Positions 8,114-17,743 of a stretch of DNA of 62,979 nt are shown here, piece by piece (positions within the stretch are counted from its first letter, which is position 1; the number at the start of each line of letters is the position of its first letter). The stretch is from contig JAAETM010000519.1 in assembly GCA_024228395.1 (NCBI GenBank), positions 1 through 62,979 of the forward strand, read 5' to 3'. Both the position numbers and the translations under genes were made by a program. Source of the stretch: a bacterium. Lineage in GTDB: Bacteria > Planctomycetota > UBA1135 > GCA-002686595. Under the pieces are notes generated by a model. It had not been told where the DNA came from, searched no databases, and saw only the letters and a program-made list of their open reading frames with translations.

Positions 8114-9967
8114 CTGCAAATCGAATCCCTACCCGTAGCCCTGGCCACCATTGCGTTGTTGGGTGCCGGCGCCCAATGGATCGCGTGGCGCCTGCGGTTG
8201 CCTTCTATCCTGGTGCTGCTCCTGGTTGGAATCCTGGTGGGCCCGACCCTGGGCCTACTGGATCCAGAGCCTCTCTTTCGTGATTGGTTGCACCCGCTGA
8301 TCTCCTTGGCCGTGGGTCTCATCCTTTTCGAGGGAGGTCTGTCCCTGGAGATTTCGGAGTTGCGCAAGATCGGCCCATTGGTTCTTCGCCTGTCGACCAT
8401 AAGCGTGGCGATCACATGGGTCCTGGCGGCTGGGCTCGCCCACTACCTGGTGGGACTGCAATGGCCCCTGGCCATACTGTTTGGATCCATCTTGACCGTC
8501 ACGGGCCCCACGGTGGTCGGCCCCCTACTCAACCACATTCGCCCCCAGGGCCGCGTGGGTTCCATTGCAAAATGGGAGGGCATTGTGGTCGATGTCATTG
8601 GTGCCACAGCAGCGGTCTTGGTCTTCCATGCCATTGCCCATGGGGCACAACCCAGTGAACTGGCCATATCGATGACGACCATGGGCCTCGCCAAAACGAT
8701 CTTGGTCGGAAGCGTTGCGGGACTTTTGGGCGCCCTGTGCCTCGGCGTGCCACTCAAGCGCTTTTGGATCCCTGACTCATTGCACATCCCGCTCACCCTG
8801 GGCATCGTCTTGGCCGTATTCGTGGGATCGGATCGCATTCAGCATGAATCGGGTCTGCTCGCGGTGACCTTGATGGGTTTCTTATTGGTCAACCAAAAGG
8901 GCGCATCCCTGCATCATATCATCGAGTTCAAGGAAAACCTGCGCACGCTGCTCATCGCTAGCCTGTTTGTGGTGCTGGCCGCGAGTGTTGAACTGAGGGA
9001 CTTGCTCGATCTTGGCTGGCGGGAGTACGGTTTTGTGGCCCTATTGATCCTTGTCATCCGGCCACTTGCGGTTCAGGCGTGCATGATCGGGTCCGATGCT
9101 AGCAAGCCGGAACGCGTTTTCCTTTCGTTCTTAGCACCCCGCGGGGTAGTGGCTGCCGCGATCAGCGCACTGTTTGCAGCCCAACTATCCAACCCAGCTG
9201 CCATGGGCGATGCGGTCATCCCAGAGGCCGAAGCCCTGGTTCCCCTCAGCTTTCTGGTCATCATGGTCACCGTAGCTTTCTATGGTTTGGCGGCCTCGCC
9301 GATTTCCCGCCGCTTGGGTTTGTCCAAGGCCAATCCGCAAGGCTGCCTGATCATCGGCGGTAGCCCATTCACCCTTGAGCTAGCCAAGTTCCTCGCAGAC
9401 CTCGGCTTTGATATTTTACTCATGGATACCAACCGGGAGAGCGTCGCCAAGGCCCGTTTGGCAGGGATCGTGGCAATCTCCGGGAGCGCCATCGCCGCGG
9501 ATTCTGAGGAGCGATTGCCACTCGGTGGAATCGGCAGAATTCTGGCCCTCACGCCAAACGACCAGGTCAATGCCCTGGCATGCTTGCACTTCCGCGAACT
9601 CTTCGGGCGTGCGGAGATATACCAACTCCCCCCCTGGGGCATCAGCGCAAAGCACGAATCCTCCGGGAACCTGCGCGGACGCTATCTTTTTGGCGCTGAC
9701 GCACGCTTTGCGGAGCTGAACGAACTCATCGAATCTGGGGCACGGATTTCATCCACGCCGCTTACGCAGGAGTTCACGTTTGATCATTACATGGACCACA
9801 ATCGGCAGGGACTCCTGCCCCTGTTCCGCCTCAGCGCGGAGGGCCAGTTGAGCATTTTCTCCCTGGAATCGCCCCCCATTGCGCAAGCCGGCGATCGCAT
9901 CATCTCATTGGTTTCACCCCAGGAAAACGTGGCCGAACCCAAGAATGACACGGGCGCACCCGCCTAG
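8114..9967 (+). CDS. Cation/proton antiporter (CPA1/NhaP-like) with TrkA-N domain
   Basis: About 617 aa. Residues ~5-400 hold 12 or so membrane helices with the CPA signature (ILVGPTLGLL, LILFEGGLSL, TVTGPTVVGPLL, LAPRGVVAAAISALFA). A TrkA-N/Rossmann NAD-binding segment follows (CLIIGGSPFTLELAKFLADL, ~410). It would exchange Na+ or K+ for H+ across the inner membrane, with nucleotide control. The start is unusual. In-frame residues resembling the family N-terminus extend back to a CTG at 8114, 6 bp after AAGGA; otherwise TTG 8156 would remove the first helix. It begins 2 bp after the SPFH gene. Confidence 0.85.
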   Translation: MQIESLPVALATIALLGAGAQWIAWRLRLPSILVLLLVGILVGPTLGLLDPEPLFRDWLHPLISLAVGLILFEGGLSLEISELRKIGPLVLRLSTISVAITWVLAAGLAHYLVGLQWPLAILFGSILTVTGPTVVGPLLNHIRPQGRVGSIAKWEGIVVDVIGATAAVLVFHAIAHGAQPSELAISMTTMGLAKTILVGSVAGLLGALCLGVPLKRFWIPDSLHIPLTLGIVLAVFVGSDRIQHESGLLAVTLMGFLLVNQKGASLHHIIEFKENLRTLLIASLFVVLAASVELRDLLDLGWREYGFVALLILVIRPLAVQACMIGSDASKPERVFLSFLAPRGVVAAAISALFAAQLSNPAAMGDAVIPEAEALVPLSFLVIMVTVAFYGLAASPISRRLGLSKANPQGCLIIGGSPFTLELAKFLADLGFDILLMDTNRESVAKARLAGIVAISGSAIAADSEERLPLGGIGRILALTPNDQVNALACLHFRELFGRAEIYQLPPWGISAKHESSGNLRGRYLFGADARFAELNELIESGARISSTPLTQEFTFDHYMDHNRQGLLPLFRLSAEGQLSIFSLESPPIAQAGDRIISLVSPQENVAEPKNDTGAPA

Positions 9968-9975
9968 ATTGCGAC

Positions 9976-11946
9976 CTATTGGTCCCGGTCAGCCAGGATC
10001 TGCTGCAATCGCTGCAAGTCCTCCGGCTTGGACCGATCCGCATTGGCTTCGGCCAACTCAAAGGCCTGCATGGCCAACCCCGTGCGCCCCGCGCCCATCA
10101 AAACCAGCCCTTTGGCAAAGGGCGCAACAAAGTCCAGGGGATCCTCCTCGATCACCCGGTCGAACTCAGCGAGCCCTCGCTCCGCTTCGTTGAGTCCGAT
10201 GTAAGCGCGGCCCAACTCATAGCGCAAGCCCGTTTGTGCGGGAGCACCACGTAGTCCCGCCCGGGCCAACTCCGCTGCCCGGGTGTGGTTGCGTGTTTCA
10301 TTCTCCAAGTCACACAAAGCCACACGAGCTTCGGGATAACCCGGGAACACTTGCACGGTCTCGTCCAACCAATGTCGTGCGGCCTGCTGCTGGCCCCGGC
10401 GACGCAGCAGGGCGCCCCAAGCCAGGCGCAACTGTTGGTTGCGGCTCGAAATGTCCAGCCCCTCCTGGTAATACGTCTCCGCCCCATCCAGATCCCCCGC
10501 CTGCATGGCCGAGTTTCCAAGCGCCAGGAATCCCCCGCTGCCATCGGTGACCAAGCGTTTCGGAAGGCTTGAGCTAAAGGCAAACACGGCCATGATCAAG
10601 GCAATGCTGCCGCCCACGGGCCCCCACCGCTTGGCGCATATCCAAGCCATGATCCGCACACAAGCTCCGGAACCCAAGACGATCAGTACGGGTAGCACGG
10701 GAACACGGAAGCGAGAACAAACAAAGAAAGCGATCACGCTGATCGCATACGTCCCCACAAATCCCCACAGGGGAAACAGAGCCCAGCGCCGTGCACCCAG
10801 GGCCAAGACGACGCCCAGGATGCCGACGCCTGCCAGCCACGCAAACGAAAGACTCAAGCGGCTCAGGGGGTTGTATCTATGGCTGACGAAGCGGATCTCC
10901 TGGTTGTTTGAGACCTCCCAATCGAGCAGGAATAGCCGCGCCTTCCGCATTTGGTGTCCCATGGCGGTGCCTGGAGCTTGCGCCACCCAACTCCAAACCT
11001 TGCCCGCATAGTGCTGGGAGATCTCCTTGTCGCTCAGATCCCGCCCCGCTTCCCTTTTGGCCAATCGCCTGGAATCCTCAAAGCCCTCCCACCAACCGGC
11101 CCTGGTGCCAGGAACGATCGCCGACATTCCATCGCTCTCGGGGTTGTTTCCGATCCAGAAGTTCACGCCCGCCTGAGATGCGATCAGCACGCCTTCCCCA
11201 CTGGCGGAGTAGTTGTGACTGGTGATCGGAAGAATCGGGATGAGCGTGCCCAAGGTGAGCACGCCCACCGCCAGCCACGCGAGTCTCTTGCGGCCCGCTT
11301 GAAACCACAACCAAATCGCCAGCGGGGGCATGAACAACAGGACATTCGGTCGTGCGATCGCCGCCAGACCGAACAACAACCCACAAAGCAAACAAGCCCG
11401 CAGGGAGAATGCCCGGTCGGGCAAGCGCATGGCAGCCAGCAAACCAGCCAATAATAGAGGGACGTAAAGCGTGGGAATCAGCAGTTCCCCGTCGAAGTAC
11501 ACGAGCACCCAATAGGTGGCGGCGACCACGCCTGCAATCCAACCGGCCGCACGGCCAAAACTGTGGCGGGCAATGAGCAAGGTCAGGGCAACCGTGCAAG
11601 TTCCAAGCAGTGCCTGCACAATCCGCAGCGCGAACAAGCTGCCGCCGGTGACCTTGAGAACCGCGGCCATGAACCAAGGATACAGGGGGGCACGAAAGTA
11701 GGCTCCCTCCTGAAATGTGTCCCCCCCCAGAATGGCCCTGGCCCAATCGAGGTGATACCGGCCATCCATGACCGGCTCATAAAAGCGGGGATTGGCTCGC
11801 ATTGTGTGCGCATTCCAAACACGGAATGCGAACGCAACCACCAGCAGGATCAGCAAAAACCAGCGTTCCCGGGAGCTCCAGCCAACCGCAACCCCAGGCC
11901 TCTCTTGGGAATCGGTTTCCATTGTCTTTTGTGGCGATCGGCCCAT
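9976..11946 (-). CDS. GT39-like membrane glycosyltransferase with C-terminal TPR domain
   Basis: About 656 aa. The N-terminal two thirds hold a dozen hydrophobic helices with the GT39/ArnT layout, including an acidic first loop (FYEPVMDGRYHLDWARAILG). This family uses polyprenyl-phosphate sugars to glycosylate lipids or proteins on the periplasmic side. The last ~180 residues are TPR repeats (GDLDGAETYYQEGLDISSRN and following). The gene converges on the antiporter with 8 bp between stops. The start is uncertain: ATG 11946 or ATG 11922. Confidence 0.78.
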   Translation of the reverse strand: MGRSPQKTMETDSQERPGVAVGWSSRERWFLLILLVVAFAFRVWNAHTMRANPRFYEPVMDGRYHLDWARAILGGDTFQEGAYFRAPLYPWFMAAVLKVTGGSLFALRIVQALLGTCTVALTLLIARHSFGRAAGWIAGVVAATYWVLVYFDGELLIPTLYVPLLLAGLLAAMRLPDRAFSLRACLLCGLLFGLAAIARPNVLLFMPPLAIWLWFQAGRKRLAWLAVGVLTLGTLIPILPITSHNYSASGEGVLIASQAGVNFWIGNNPESDGMSAIVPGTRAGWWEGFEDSRRLAKREAGRDLSDKEISQHYAGKVWSWVAQAPGTAMGHQMRKARLFLLDWEVSNNQEIRFVSHRYNPLSRLSLSFAWLAGVGILGVVLALGARRWALFPLWGFVGTYAISVIAFFVCSRFRVPVLPVLIVLGSGACVRIMAWICAKRWGPVGGSIALIMAVFAFSSSLPKRLVTDGSGGFLALGNSAMQAGDLDGAETYYQEGLDISSRNQQLRLAWGALLRRRGQQQAARHWLDETVQVFPGYPEARVALCDLENETRNHTRAAELARAGLRGAPAQTGLRYELGRAYIGLNEAERGLAEFDRVIEEDPLDFVAPFAKGLVLMGAGRTGLAMQAFELAEANADRSKPEDLQRLQQILADRDQ

Positions 11947-11992
11947 CGTGCAGCAATCGTACCGAGCCCCCCGGCCCGTTCCAGTTCGGAAA

Positions 11993-13006
11993 CTAGGCGA
12001 ATCTCCCAATCGCCCGAACTAGGAAGACGGCTCCCACCCCGATCCATGCCAGGCGCATGCCCCATTCCTCAGAAAGTGAGCCCACAAGGGATCGCAGGGC
12101 GATCGCCACCGCCACCGGGGCCAAGCAAGCCAATATTGCCACGTCCCAAGTGCCCCGAAACCCCGGCTCCAGGGAGGGGCTGGAGGCCAAACCAACCGCA
12201 AAACTCGCCCCCCACAAAACCAAAGCAAGCGGGGACCGGAGGAGCCCGCCACCCAGGCGGGCATCCGCCAGGATATAGACCAGGGCGACGGGCAGGAACC
12301 AATTGCCAGCGGGTCCAACCACCGGCAAGTGCCGGAGGCCAAAGCCCGTGGAGAGCGCGGCCACCATGAACCAAGCGCCCGCATGCGCCCCATGGATGAC
12401 CCAGCGCCCTTTTCGCCCGAGCACCCAACAAAGGAGTGCGAAAACCAGGCCGAGTCCGCCCCCTTCCTGCCAAGCGGCGCCCCCCACCTGCTGGGCAAAA
12501 CCGGGGTTTGTTTCCACGCCCAACCAAATGGTCCGGGCGGGTGCACCAGCGATCCACTTTCCCGTCGTCGGCTCCAATGCTCCGAACTGAAAGGTCAGCA
12601 CATCCTGGTGACCCGGGCTGGTCTGCTCAAAGAGCCGGTTAGCGAGGTCGATGCGCCCCTCGGGCCCCACGCCCTGTGGCCACTGCGCATCCCACTCCAC
12701 TTGAATGAGCTGCAGTTCGGGCATACCAAATCCATCCGTTGTCCTGGGCAGGATCCGGATCGTTGGTGCCCCCACCGGATGTGCGGACAATCCCGGGTTG
12801 CCAAAAAAATATCCCTGGGCCAAGCAGGTGACGATCGGCGTCCTCCCCGATTGGCATTCCCGCTCCGATAGCAGGCCATCGCCGTCGATGTCCAGCGACG
12901 GTATCTCCTCTATGAGGGACAACGATTGAACACGGCCCGAGAAGCGCAATCCTGTGGCTGTACCACTGAGCCATGTGCGGCTCATTGAGTTGTTGTGGGG
13001 AGGCAT
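11993..13006 (-). CDS. Multi-spanning membrane protein with an EF-hand-like motif (HupE/UreJ-like, weak)
   Basis: About 337 aa. A soluble N-terminal half carries DIDGDGLLSERE (a calcium-binding EF-hand loop pattern), followed by five to six membrane helices from residue ~185 on. The order soluble calcium-motif domain then helices resembles HupE/UreJ-type proteins, which are linked to metal or secondary transport, but I see no decisive motif. No signal peptide is visible: an in-frame stop lies just upstream of the TTG/ATG start. It lies 46 bp before the GT39 gene on the same strand. Confidence 0.5.
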   Translation of the reverse strand: MPPHNNSMSRTWLSGTATGLRFSGRVQSLSLIEEIPSLDIDGDGLLSERECQSGRTPIVTCLAQGYFFGNPGLSAHPVGAPTIRILPRTTDGFGMPELQLIQVEWDAQWPQGVGPEGRIDLANRLFEQTSPGHQDVLTFQFGALEPTTGKWIAGAPARTIWLGVETNPGFAQQVGGAAWQEGGGLGLVFALLCWVLGRKGRWVIHGAHAGAWFMVAALSTGFGLRHLPVVGPAGNWFLPVALVYILADARLGGGLLRSPLALVLWGASFAVGLASSPSLEPGFRGTWDVAILACLAPVAVAIALRSLVGSLSEEWGMRLAWIGVGAVFLVRAIGRFA

Positions 13007-13237
13007 GTCCAATTACAAGGCCCATACACGGACAAACCACTTAAGGTTGGGATGAAATCCTGGTCGAATGCAGCCTAACGTGGCCGTGGGGCCATGCGGA
13101 AGGTACTCTGATCGTTCATGATGGGGTGTCCATTAATAACGAACGTTGGACACATTTTTCGATCTTCAGCGTACAAACACACGCTGGCCTGGCCTAGCCA
13201 GTGCGCCCCCCTCCCCCTCCTTCTTCTCCGGATCCAA

Positions 13238-14152
13238 ATGCTACCCAAAATAGGACGCATCGCACGACTCTTCCTCCCCCTCATCGCCCTTGTGCCTTTC
13301 ATCGCAGGATGCGGCTCCCGCACCGATGCCAACGCCAATGACTCAAGGTCGGATACCCTGTTTTTCAGTGCGATTCCCGACGACAACAAGACCGAATTGG
13401 CCGCTCGCTACCTGCTTCTAGCAAACTACCTCAGCGAGGAACTTGGAGTGACCGTCTCTTACAACCCAAGTTCGAACTACACCGCCTCGGTCGAAGCTTT
13501 CAAGGCGGGCGACATTCAACTCGCATGGTTTGGGGGTGTTACAGGAGTCCAGGCCCGCAACGCCGTGAAAGGTGCGCACGCCATAGCCCAGGGCAAGGTC
13601 GACCCGCAATACAAGTCCTACTTCATCGCCCATGTGGATTCCGGTTTGCAGCCTAGCGAATCTTTCCCGATGGGGATGGCGAACAAGACCTTCACCTTTG
13701 GAAGTCCGAACTCCACTTCGGGACGCATCATGCCCGAATACTTCATCACAGAGGCGACTTCGAAGGGACCCGAAGCGTTCTTTGGGCATCCGAACAAATT
13801 CTCTGATAGCCACGACATCACCGCCGAACAGGTGCAAGATGGCACGGTTCAATGCGGCGCATTGAACTACAAGGTCTATGACCGCTTGGTGGCGGAGGGC
13901 AAAATCGACGCTAGCAAGTGCATCAAGATCTGGACCACTCCCCATTACCCCGACTACAACTGGACCGCTCACCCGGACCTCGAAATACGTTTCGGCGCCG
14001 GGTTCACCCAGAAACTGCAAGGTGCTTTGGTGGGGATCACGGACCCCGAAATCCTCAAGGCCATGGATCGACCCGAGGGTTTGATTATGGCAACCGACAA
14101 GGACTTCCAACCCGTGGCAGACACCATGAAGAGCCTGGGGATGCTGCGCTAG
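13238..14152 (+). CDS. PhnD-like substrate-binding lipoprotein, putative selenate type
   Basis: A 304-aa protein. It begins with a lipoprotein signal ending FIAGC. The mature part has the PhnD/type-2 periplasmic fold, with motifs I associate with the putative selenate ABC subgroup: FSAIPDDNKTE, LAWFGGVTGVQAR, FTFGSPNSTSGRIMPEYFI, CGALNYKVYDR and PDYNWTAHPDLE. It is the first gene of a four-gene importer operon (binding protein, ATPase, two permeases). True substrate (selenate, phosphonate or phosphite) is unproven from sequence. Start ATG 13238 places the signal peptide correctly. Confidence 0.82.
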   Translation: MLPKIGRIARLFLPLIALVPFIAGCGSRTDANANDSRSDTLFFSAIPDDNKTELAARYLLLANYLSEELGVTVSYNPSSNYTASVEAFKAGDIQLAWFGGVTGVQARNAVKGAHAIAQGKVDPQYKSYFIAHVDSGLQPSESFPMGMANKTFTFGSPNSTSGRIMPEYFITEATSKGPEAFFGHPNKFSDSHDITAEQVQDGTVQCGALNYKVYDRLVAEGKIDASKCIKIWTTPHYPDYNWTAHPDLEIRFGAGFTQKLQGALVGITDPEILKAMDRPEGLIMATDKDFQPVADTMKSLGMLR

Positions 14153-14170
14153 ACTGCAGACACGCCTCGA

Positions 14171-14953
14171 ATGGAATCAGTCTTCGAAGTCAAGGACCTC
14201 AAGCTCGCTTTGGGCGGTAAGGAGGTCCTGAAAGGTCTTTCCTTCACCGTGGCCCCTGGGGAGCGAATCGCGTTCCTTGGGCCCAGTGGTGCGGGCAAGA
14301 CTTCCTTACTTCGGGTTCTCGCCGGCAATCATCAGCCCACTTCGGGCCATGTTCACACCCTGGGCACTTGCCTCAGCGAACTCAAACCACAGGGCATCCG
14401 CCGGATCCGCGCGTACATGGGATTTGTGCATCAGGACCTCGCGCTCGTGCCGAATCTGCGGGTTCTGCAAAACGTGCTCGCGGGCAGACTTGGACGGCAA
14501 AAGGCCATGGGTGCCCTGCGAAGTTTGCTCTGGCCCAGCAAGGAGGAAACATGTCTGGTATTCGAATTGCTCGAAGAACTTGGCATCGGTGACAAAATCT
14601 ACGAGCGCACCCTCTCCCTTTCTGGTGGTGAACAGCAACGCGTGGCTTTGGCGCGCGCCCTCTATCAGGACCCAAGGGCCCTGCTTGCCGATGAGCCGGT
14701 TTCCGCGGTGGACCCTGCCCGCTCCCGCGACCTCATCGCTCTTTTGACCAATGTGGCCAAGGGCCGCAGACTTCCATTGCTGGTCAGCCTCCACAACCCG
14801 AATTTGGCCCGGGAGTACTTCCCCCGGTTGATCGGATTGCGCGAAGGCCGAATCGCCTTTGACCTGCCCTCTGAAGAAGTCTCAGATTCCATTCTGGATC
14901 AGCTCTACCTGCTTCCCGGGAGACCATCAAGCACGATCTCCGAGGATTCATGA
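14171..14953 (+). CDS. ABC importer ATPase (PhnC-like)
   Basis: A 260-aa ATPase with Walker A GPSGAGKTS (~37-45), signature LSGGEQQRVALARAL (~152-166) and a Walker B/D-loop region ADEPVSAVDPARS. The size and the FELLEELGIGDKIYERTLSLSGG segment fit PhnC-type subunits. It follows the binding-protein gene by 18 bp and overlaps the next permease gene by an ATGA junction, indicating translational coupling. It drives uptake through the two permeases downstream. Confidence 0.85.
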   Translation: MESVFEVKDLKLALGGKEVLKGLSFTVAPGERIAFLGPSGAGKTSLLRVLAGNHQPTSGHVHTLGTCLSELKPQGIRRIRAYMGFVHQDLALVPNLRVLQNVLAGRLGRQKAMGALRSLLWPSKEETCLVFELLEELGIGDKIYERTLSLSGGEQQRVALARALYQDPRALLADEPVSAVDPARSRDLIALLTNVAKGRRLPLLVSLHNPNLAREYFPRLIGLREGRIAFDLPSEEVSDSILDQLYLLPGRPSSTISEDS

Positions 14954-15810
14954 CGACGCCGCCCAAGCCTCCCCTACGCTTCAAGCGTCGGTATGCGCTG
15001 GCCCTCCTTGCGGGGGTTTCGCTGCTTGCGGCCTATGGTTTGAACCTGCACTGGAAAGGCCTGTTGCCCCGGGGCGAAGGTTTCGTGCTATGGAAGCGAT
15101 TCTTCTACGCGGCACTGCGGCCGGCGCTGGACTACGAAGGCCAAAACGTACCGGCGGGCGCCCCCCCTTTCCTTTTGGTCGTATTGAAGTCTACTTTCCG
15201 CACCTTGGAATTCGCTGCAGCCTCCATGGGGCTGGCATTGATCGGTGGCATGGGGCTGGGAGTTCTGTCCTCCCACAGTTTCTGGGACTCGGGCCTGGGC
15301 CTGGGCAGGACAAACCGCAAGCTGCGCAATCGGTTGCGCCTCATGTTCCGCACCCTGGCTGCCATGCTGCGCAGTGTGCATGAATTGCTCTGGGCCATCC
15401 TCTTCCTGGCCGCGATTGGACAGAACTCGACCGCAGCCCTTTTGGCACTAACGCTTCCTTTTACCGGCATCCTGGCCAAGCTCTTTTCGGAGATGTTGGA
15501 CGAAGCCGCCAGCGCACCGTCGGCTGCCTTGGAAGGACTGGGCTGCCATCCGGGAATGGCCTTGCTTGTCGGGCGCTTACCCATCGCCTGGCCGGACATG
15601 GCCGCCTATGGTTTCTACCGTTTCGAGTGTGCCTTGCGTTCCTCAGCGGTCCTGGGTTTCTTTGGATTCCAAACGATCGGCTATCACCTGGAGCTTTCCT
15701 ACAACAGTCTGTACTACCGGGAGGTTTGGACCCTGCTGTATGCATTGCTATTGATGGTCTGGCTGTCGGAGCGTTGGAGCGGCATTCTCCGCAGGAGTGC
15801 TACCCAATGA
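14950..15810 (+). CDS. PhnE-like ABC permease, first
   Basis: A 286-aa inner-membrane permease with about six helices and the binding-protein-dependent transport EAA-like loop around ALEGLGCHPGMALLVGRLPI. It belongs to the PhnE-like family that forms the channel for the PhnD-type binding protein. ATGA overlaps join it to both the ATPase gene and the second permease gene, so three genes are translationally linked. Confidence 0.82.
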   Translation: MTTPPKPPLRFKRRYALALLAGVSLLAAYGLNLHWKGLLPRGEGFVLWKRFFYAALRPALDYEGQNVPAGAPPFLLVVLKSTFRTLEFAAASMGLALIGGMGLGVLSSHSFWDSGLGLGRTNRKLRNRLRLMFRTLAAMLRSVHELLWAILFLAAIGQNSTAALLALTLPFTGILAKLFSEMLDEAASAPSAALEGLGCHPGMALLVGRLPIAWPDMAAYGFYRFECALRSSAVLGFFGFQTIGYHLELSYNSLYYREVWTLLYALLLMVWLSERWSGILRRSATQ

Positions 15811-16742
15811 ACGTGATACAAAAACCAGACCCGAGCCCCGCGCTGCGTAGGGAGAATTGGAAACGGGTTCAGTTCCTAAGGAAACACCGACCGCAAGACC
15901 GACCGGCTCAAGTCTCCGTGCTAGTTTTCGTGGTGGCTAGCGCCCTTTCCCTTTGGCATATGGGTTTCCATTGGGGTCGCCTGTTCGCAGGCGTATCGGA
16001 ACCCGGGCTCTTGCGCTTCCTGAACCAAGATCTGCGCCCACACGTGACGCGCCAGCCAGGGTGGACCTGGAGCGACCTTGCGGAATGGCTCATGGAGATT
16101 CTCATGTCCTACGGCTTACGCGCCACCTGGGGAACCCTATTGCTGGCCACGGCCGCCATGGGCTTGGCTGGGTTTGCAGGTTTGCTGTTGGCTCCCTTCG
16201 CAGCTCGTACACTGACGGTCCCCGATCCATATATGGGTCCCAAGGCAGACAAGCGCTCTCGTTTGTCCTCCGCGGCAAGAAGCCTGTGTTTGGCCATGCG
16301 GGCCCTCCCTGAATACGTCTTGGGATTCCTGTTGCTAGCCTTGCTGAGTGGCTCCACCTGGCCGGCGGTCCTTGCCCTGGCCATGCATAACGCGGGTATC
16401 CTAGGTCGCTTGTTCGGGGACAGCCTGGAGGATGTCACGTCTGCCCCGATGCGCAACCTTGCCGCCGGTGGAGCCCGCCCATCGGGCCTGCTGCTCTTTG
16501 GGGCCACCCCCCAAGCCTTTTCCCGTTGGTTGGCCTACTTCTTCTACCGCTTCGAAACCTGCGTGCGCGAGGCCACGGTTCTCGGCATGCTTGGGGTTAT
16601 CTCCATTGGTTACTACGCCAAGGAAATGAGAAGTCGGCAATTTTACGATGAACTCTTCGTACTCGTGCTGCTCGGAGCTCTTCTGGTCATCCTGGCCGAT
16701 GCTCTTTCCGGCTGGCTCAGGAACCGCCTGAGGCAAGGATAA
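15807..16742 (+). CDS. PhnE-like ABC permease, second
   Basis: About 311 aa, starting at ATG 15807 inside an ATGA overlap. A basic cytoplasmic N-terminus (RRENWKRVQFLRKHRPQDRP) precedes about six helices. An EAA-like loop (NLAAGGARPSGLLLFGATPQ) and the ending FYRFETCVREATVLGMLG match the first permease (FYRFECALRSSAVLGFFG). The pair looks like a diverged duplication and probably forms a heterodimeric channel. Confidence 0.82.
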   Translation: MNVIQKPDPSPALRRENWKRVQFLRKHRPQDRPAQVSVLVFVVASALSLWHMGFHWGRLFAGVSEPGLLRFLNQDLRPHVTRQPGWTWSDLAEWLMEILMSYGLRATWGTLLLATAAMGLAGFAGLLLAPFAARTLTVPDPYMGPKADKRSRLSSAARSLCLAMRALPEYVLGFLLLALLSGSTWPAVLALAMHNAGILGRLFGDSLEDVTSAPMRNLAAGGARPSGLLLFGATPQAFSRWLAYFFYRFETCVREATVLGMLGVISIGYYAKEMRSRQFYDELFVLVLLGALLVILADALSGWLRNRLRQG

Positions 16743-16765
16743 CCCCTGAATACCTGCACCCGCCT

Positions 16766-17743
16766 ATGACCCAAGCCGCCATTGAAATCCGAGGACTGGA
16801 CAAGCACTACGGTAAGGTGCACGCCCTGCGCTCGGTGAGCGTCACCGTGCCCCCTGGGGCTGTGGGCCTCCTAGGTCCCAACGGGGCAGGAAAAACCACC
16901 ATGCTGAAGCTCCTGCTCGGCATGTTGACCCCGGATGGGGGCGAAGCCAAGATTGTGGGCCTCAATCCTACCAGTCTGAAGCAAAGGCTCTCCATTCGGC
17001 AGAAGGTCGGATACATGCCCGAAAGCGACTGTTTGATCCCCGGCATGAGCGCGGTGGAGCTGGTAGCTCTGCTGGGCAGGCTCTCCGGCATGCCCGGGCC
17101 CGACGCCATGACCCGCGCCCACGAGGTACTGGATTACGTGGGAACCGGAGAAGAGCGCTACCGCAAGAACGAGGAGTACTCGACGGGCATGAAGCAGCGC
17201 ATCAAGCTAGCCCAGGCCCTGGTTCACGATCCGCCGATTCTATTGCTGGATGAACCCACCAACGGACTGGACCCCAAGGGCCGCAAGTTCCTCCTGGACC
17301 TGGTCGAAGACCTCGGCCGCAACCAGGGCAAAAATGTCTTGCTGTGCACCCACCTACTGCCCGATGTGGAACGCACCTGTGACCATGTGATCGTCATGGA
17401 CCAGGGCAGCGTGATCGAAGCCGGGTCGATCTCGGGTCTGACCGAAACCACCGCCAATGTGGTTCACGTCACCTACAAGGCCCCGAGCGCTGAAGCTGGC
17501 CTGGCGTTTGCGGCCAAGGTTGGCGAACAGGGCTACACCATCAAGTCATCCGATGAGCAGACCCTGCATCTTTTGTTCGAGGAAGAAGGCGTTTCCATGG
17601 ACTCGCTCTTTCAAGTGGCCTCGGCCACGAACGTGCTTCTCACCCACATCGTGCCCCAGCGTTCCACACTAGAAGACGCATTCATGAAGGCCCTGGACAA
17701 GGATCAGAGTCCCCTTCAGCCCACTGGAGGTGAATCACTTTGA
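16766..17743 (+). CDS. ABC-2 exporter ATPase, first of two
   Basis: A 325-aa ATPase with Walker A GPNGAGKTTMLKLLLG (~37-52), signature YSTGMKQRIKLAQAL (~137-151), Walker B ILLLDEPTNGLDPKG and H-loop CTHLL. A C-terminal extension of ~90 residues is typical of drug, lipid or GldA-like ABC-2 exporters. It overlaps the downstream permease start (TTG 17740, stop TGA 17741-17743). It follows the importer operon by 23 bp on the same strand. Confidence 0.85.
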   Translation: MTQAAIEIRGLDKHYGKVHALRSVSVTVPPGAVGLLGPNGAGKTTMLKLLLGMLTPDGGEAKIVGLNPTSLKQRLSIRQKVGYMPESDCLIPGMSAVELVALLGRLSGMPGPDAMTRAHEVLDYVGTGEERYRKNEEYSTGMKQRIKLAQALVHDPPILLLDEPTNGLDPKGRKFLLDLVEDLGRNQGKNVLLCTHLLPDVERTCDHVIVMDQGSVIEAGSISGLTETTANVVHVTYKAPSAEAGLAFAAKVGEQGYTIKSSDEQTLHLLFEEEGVSMDSLFQVASATNVLLTHIVPQRSTLEDAFMKALDKDQSPLQPTGGESL

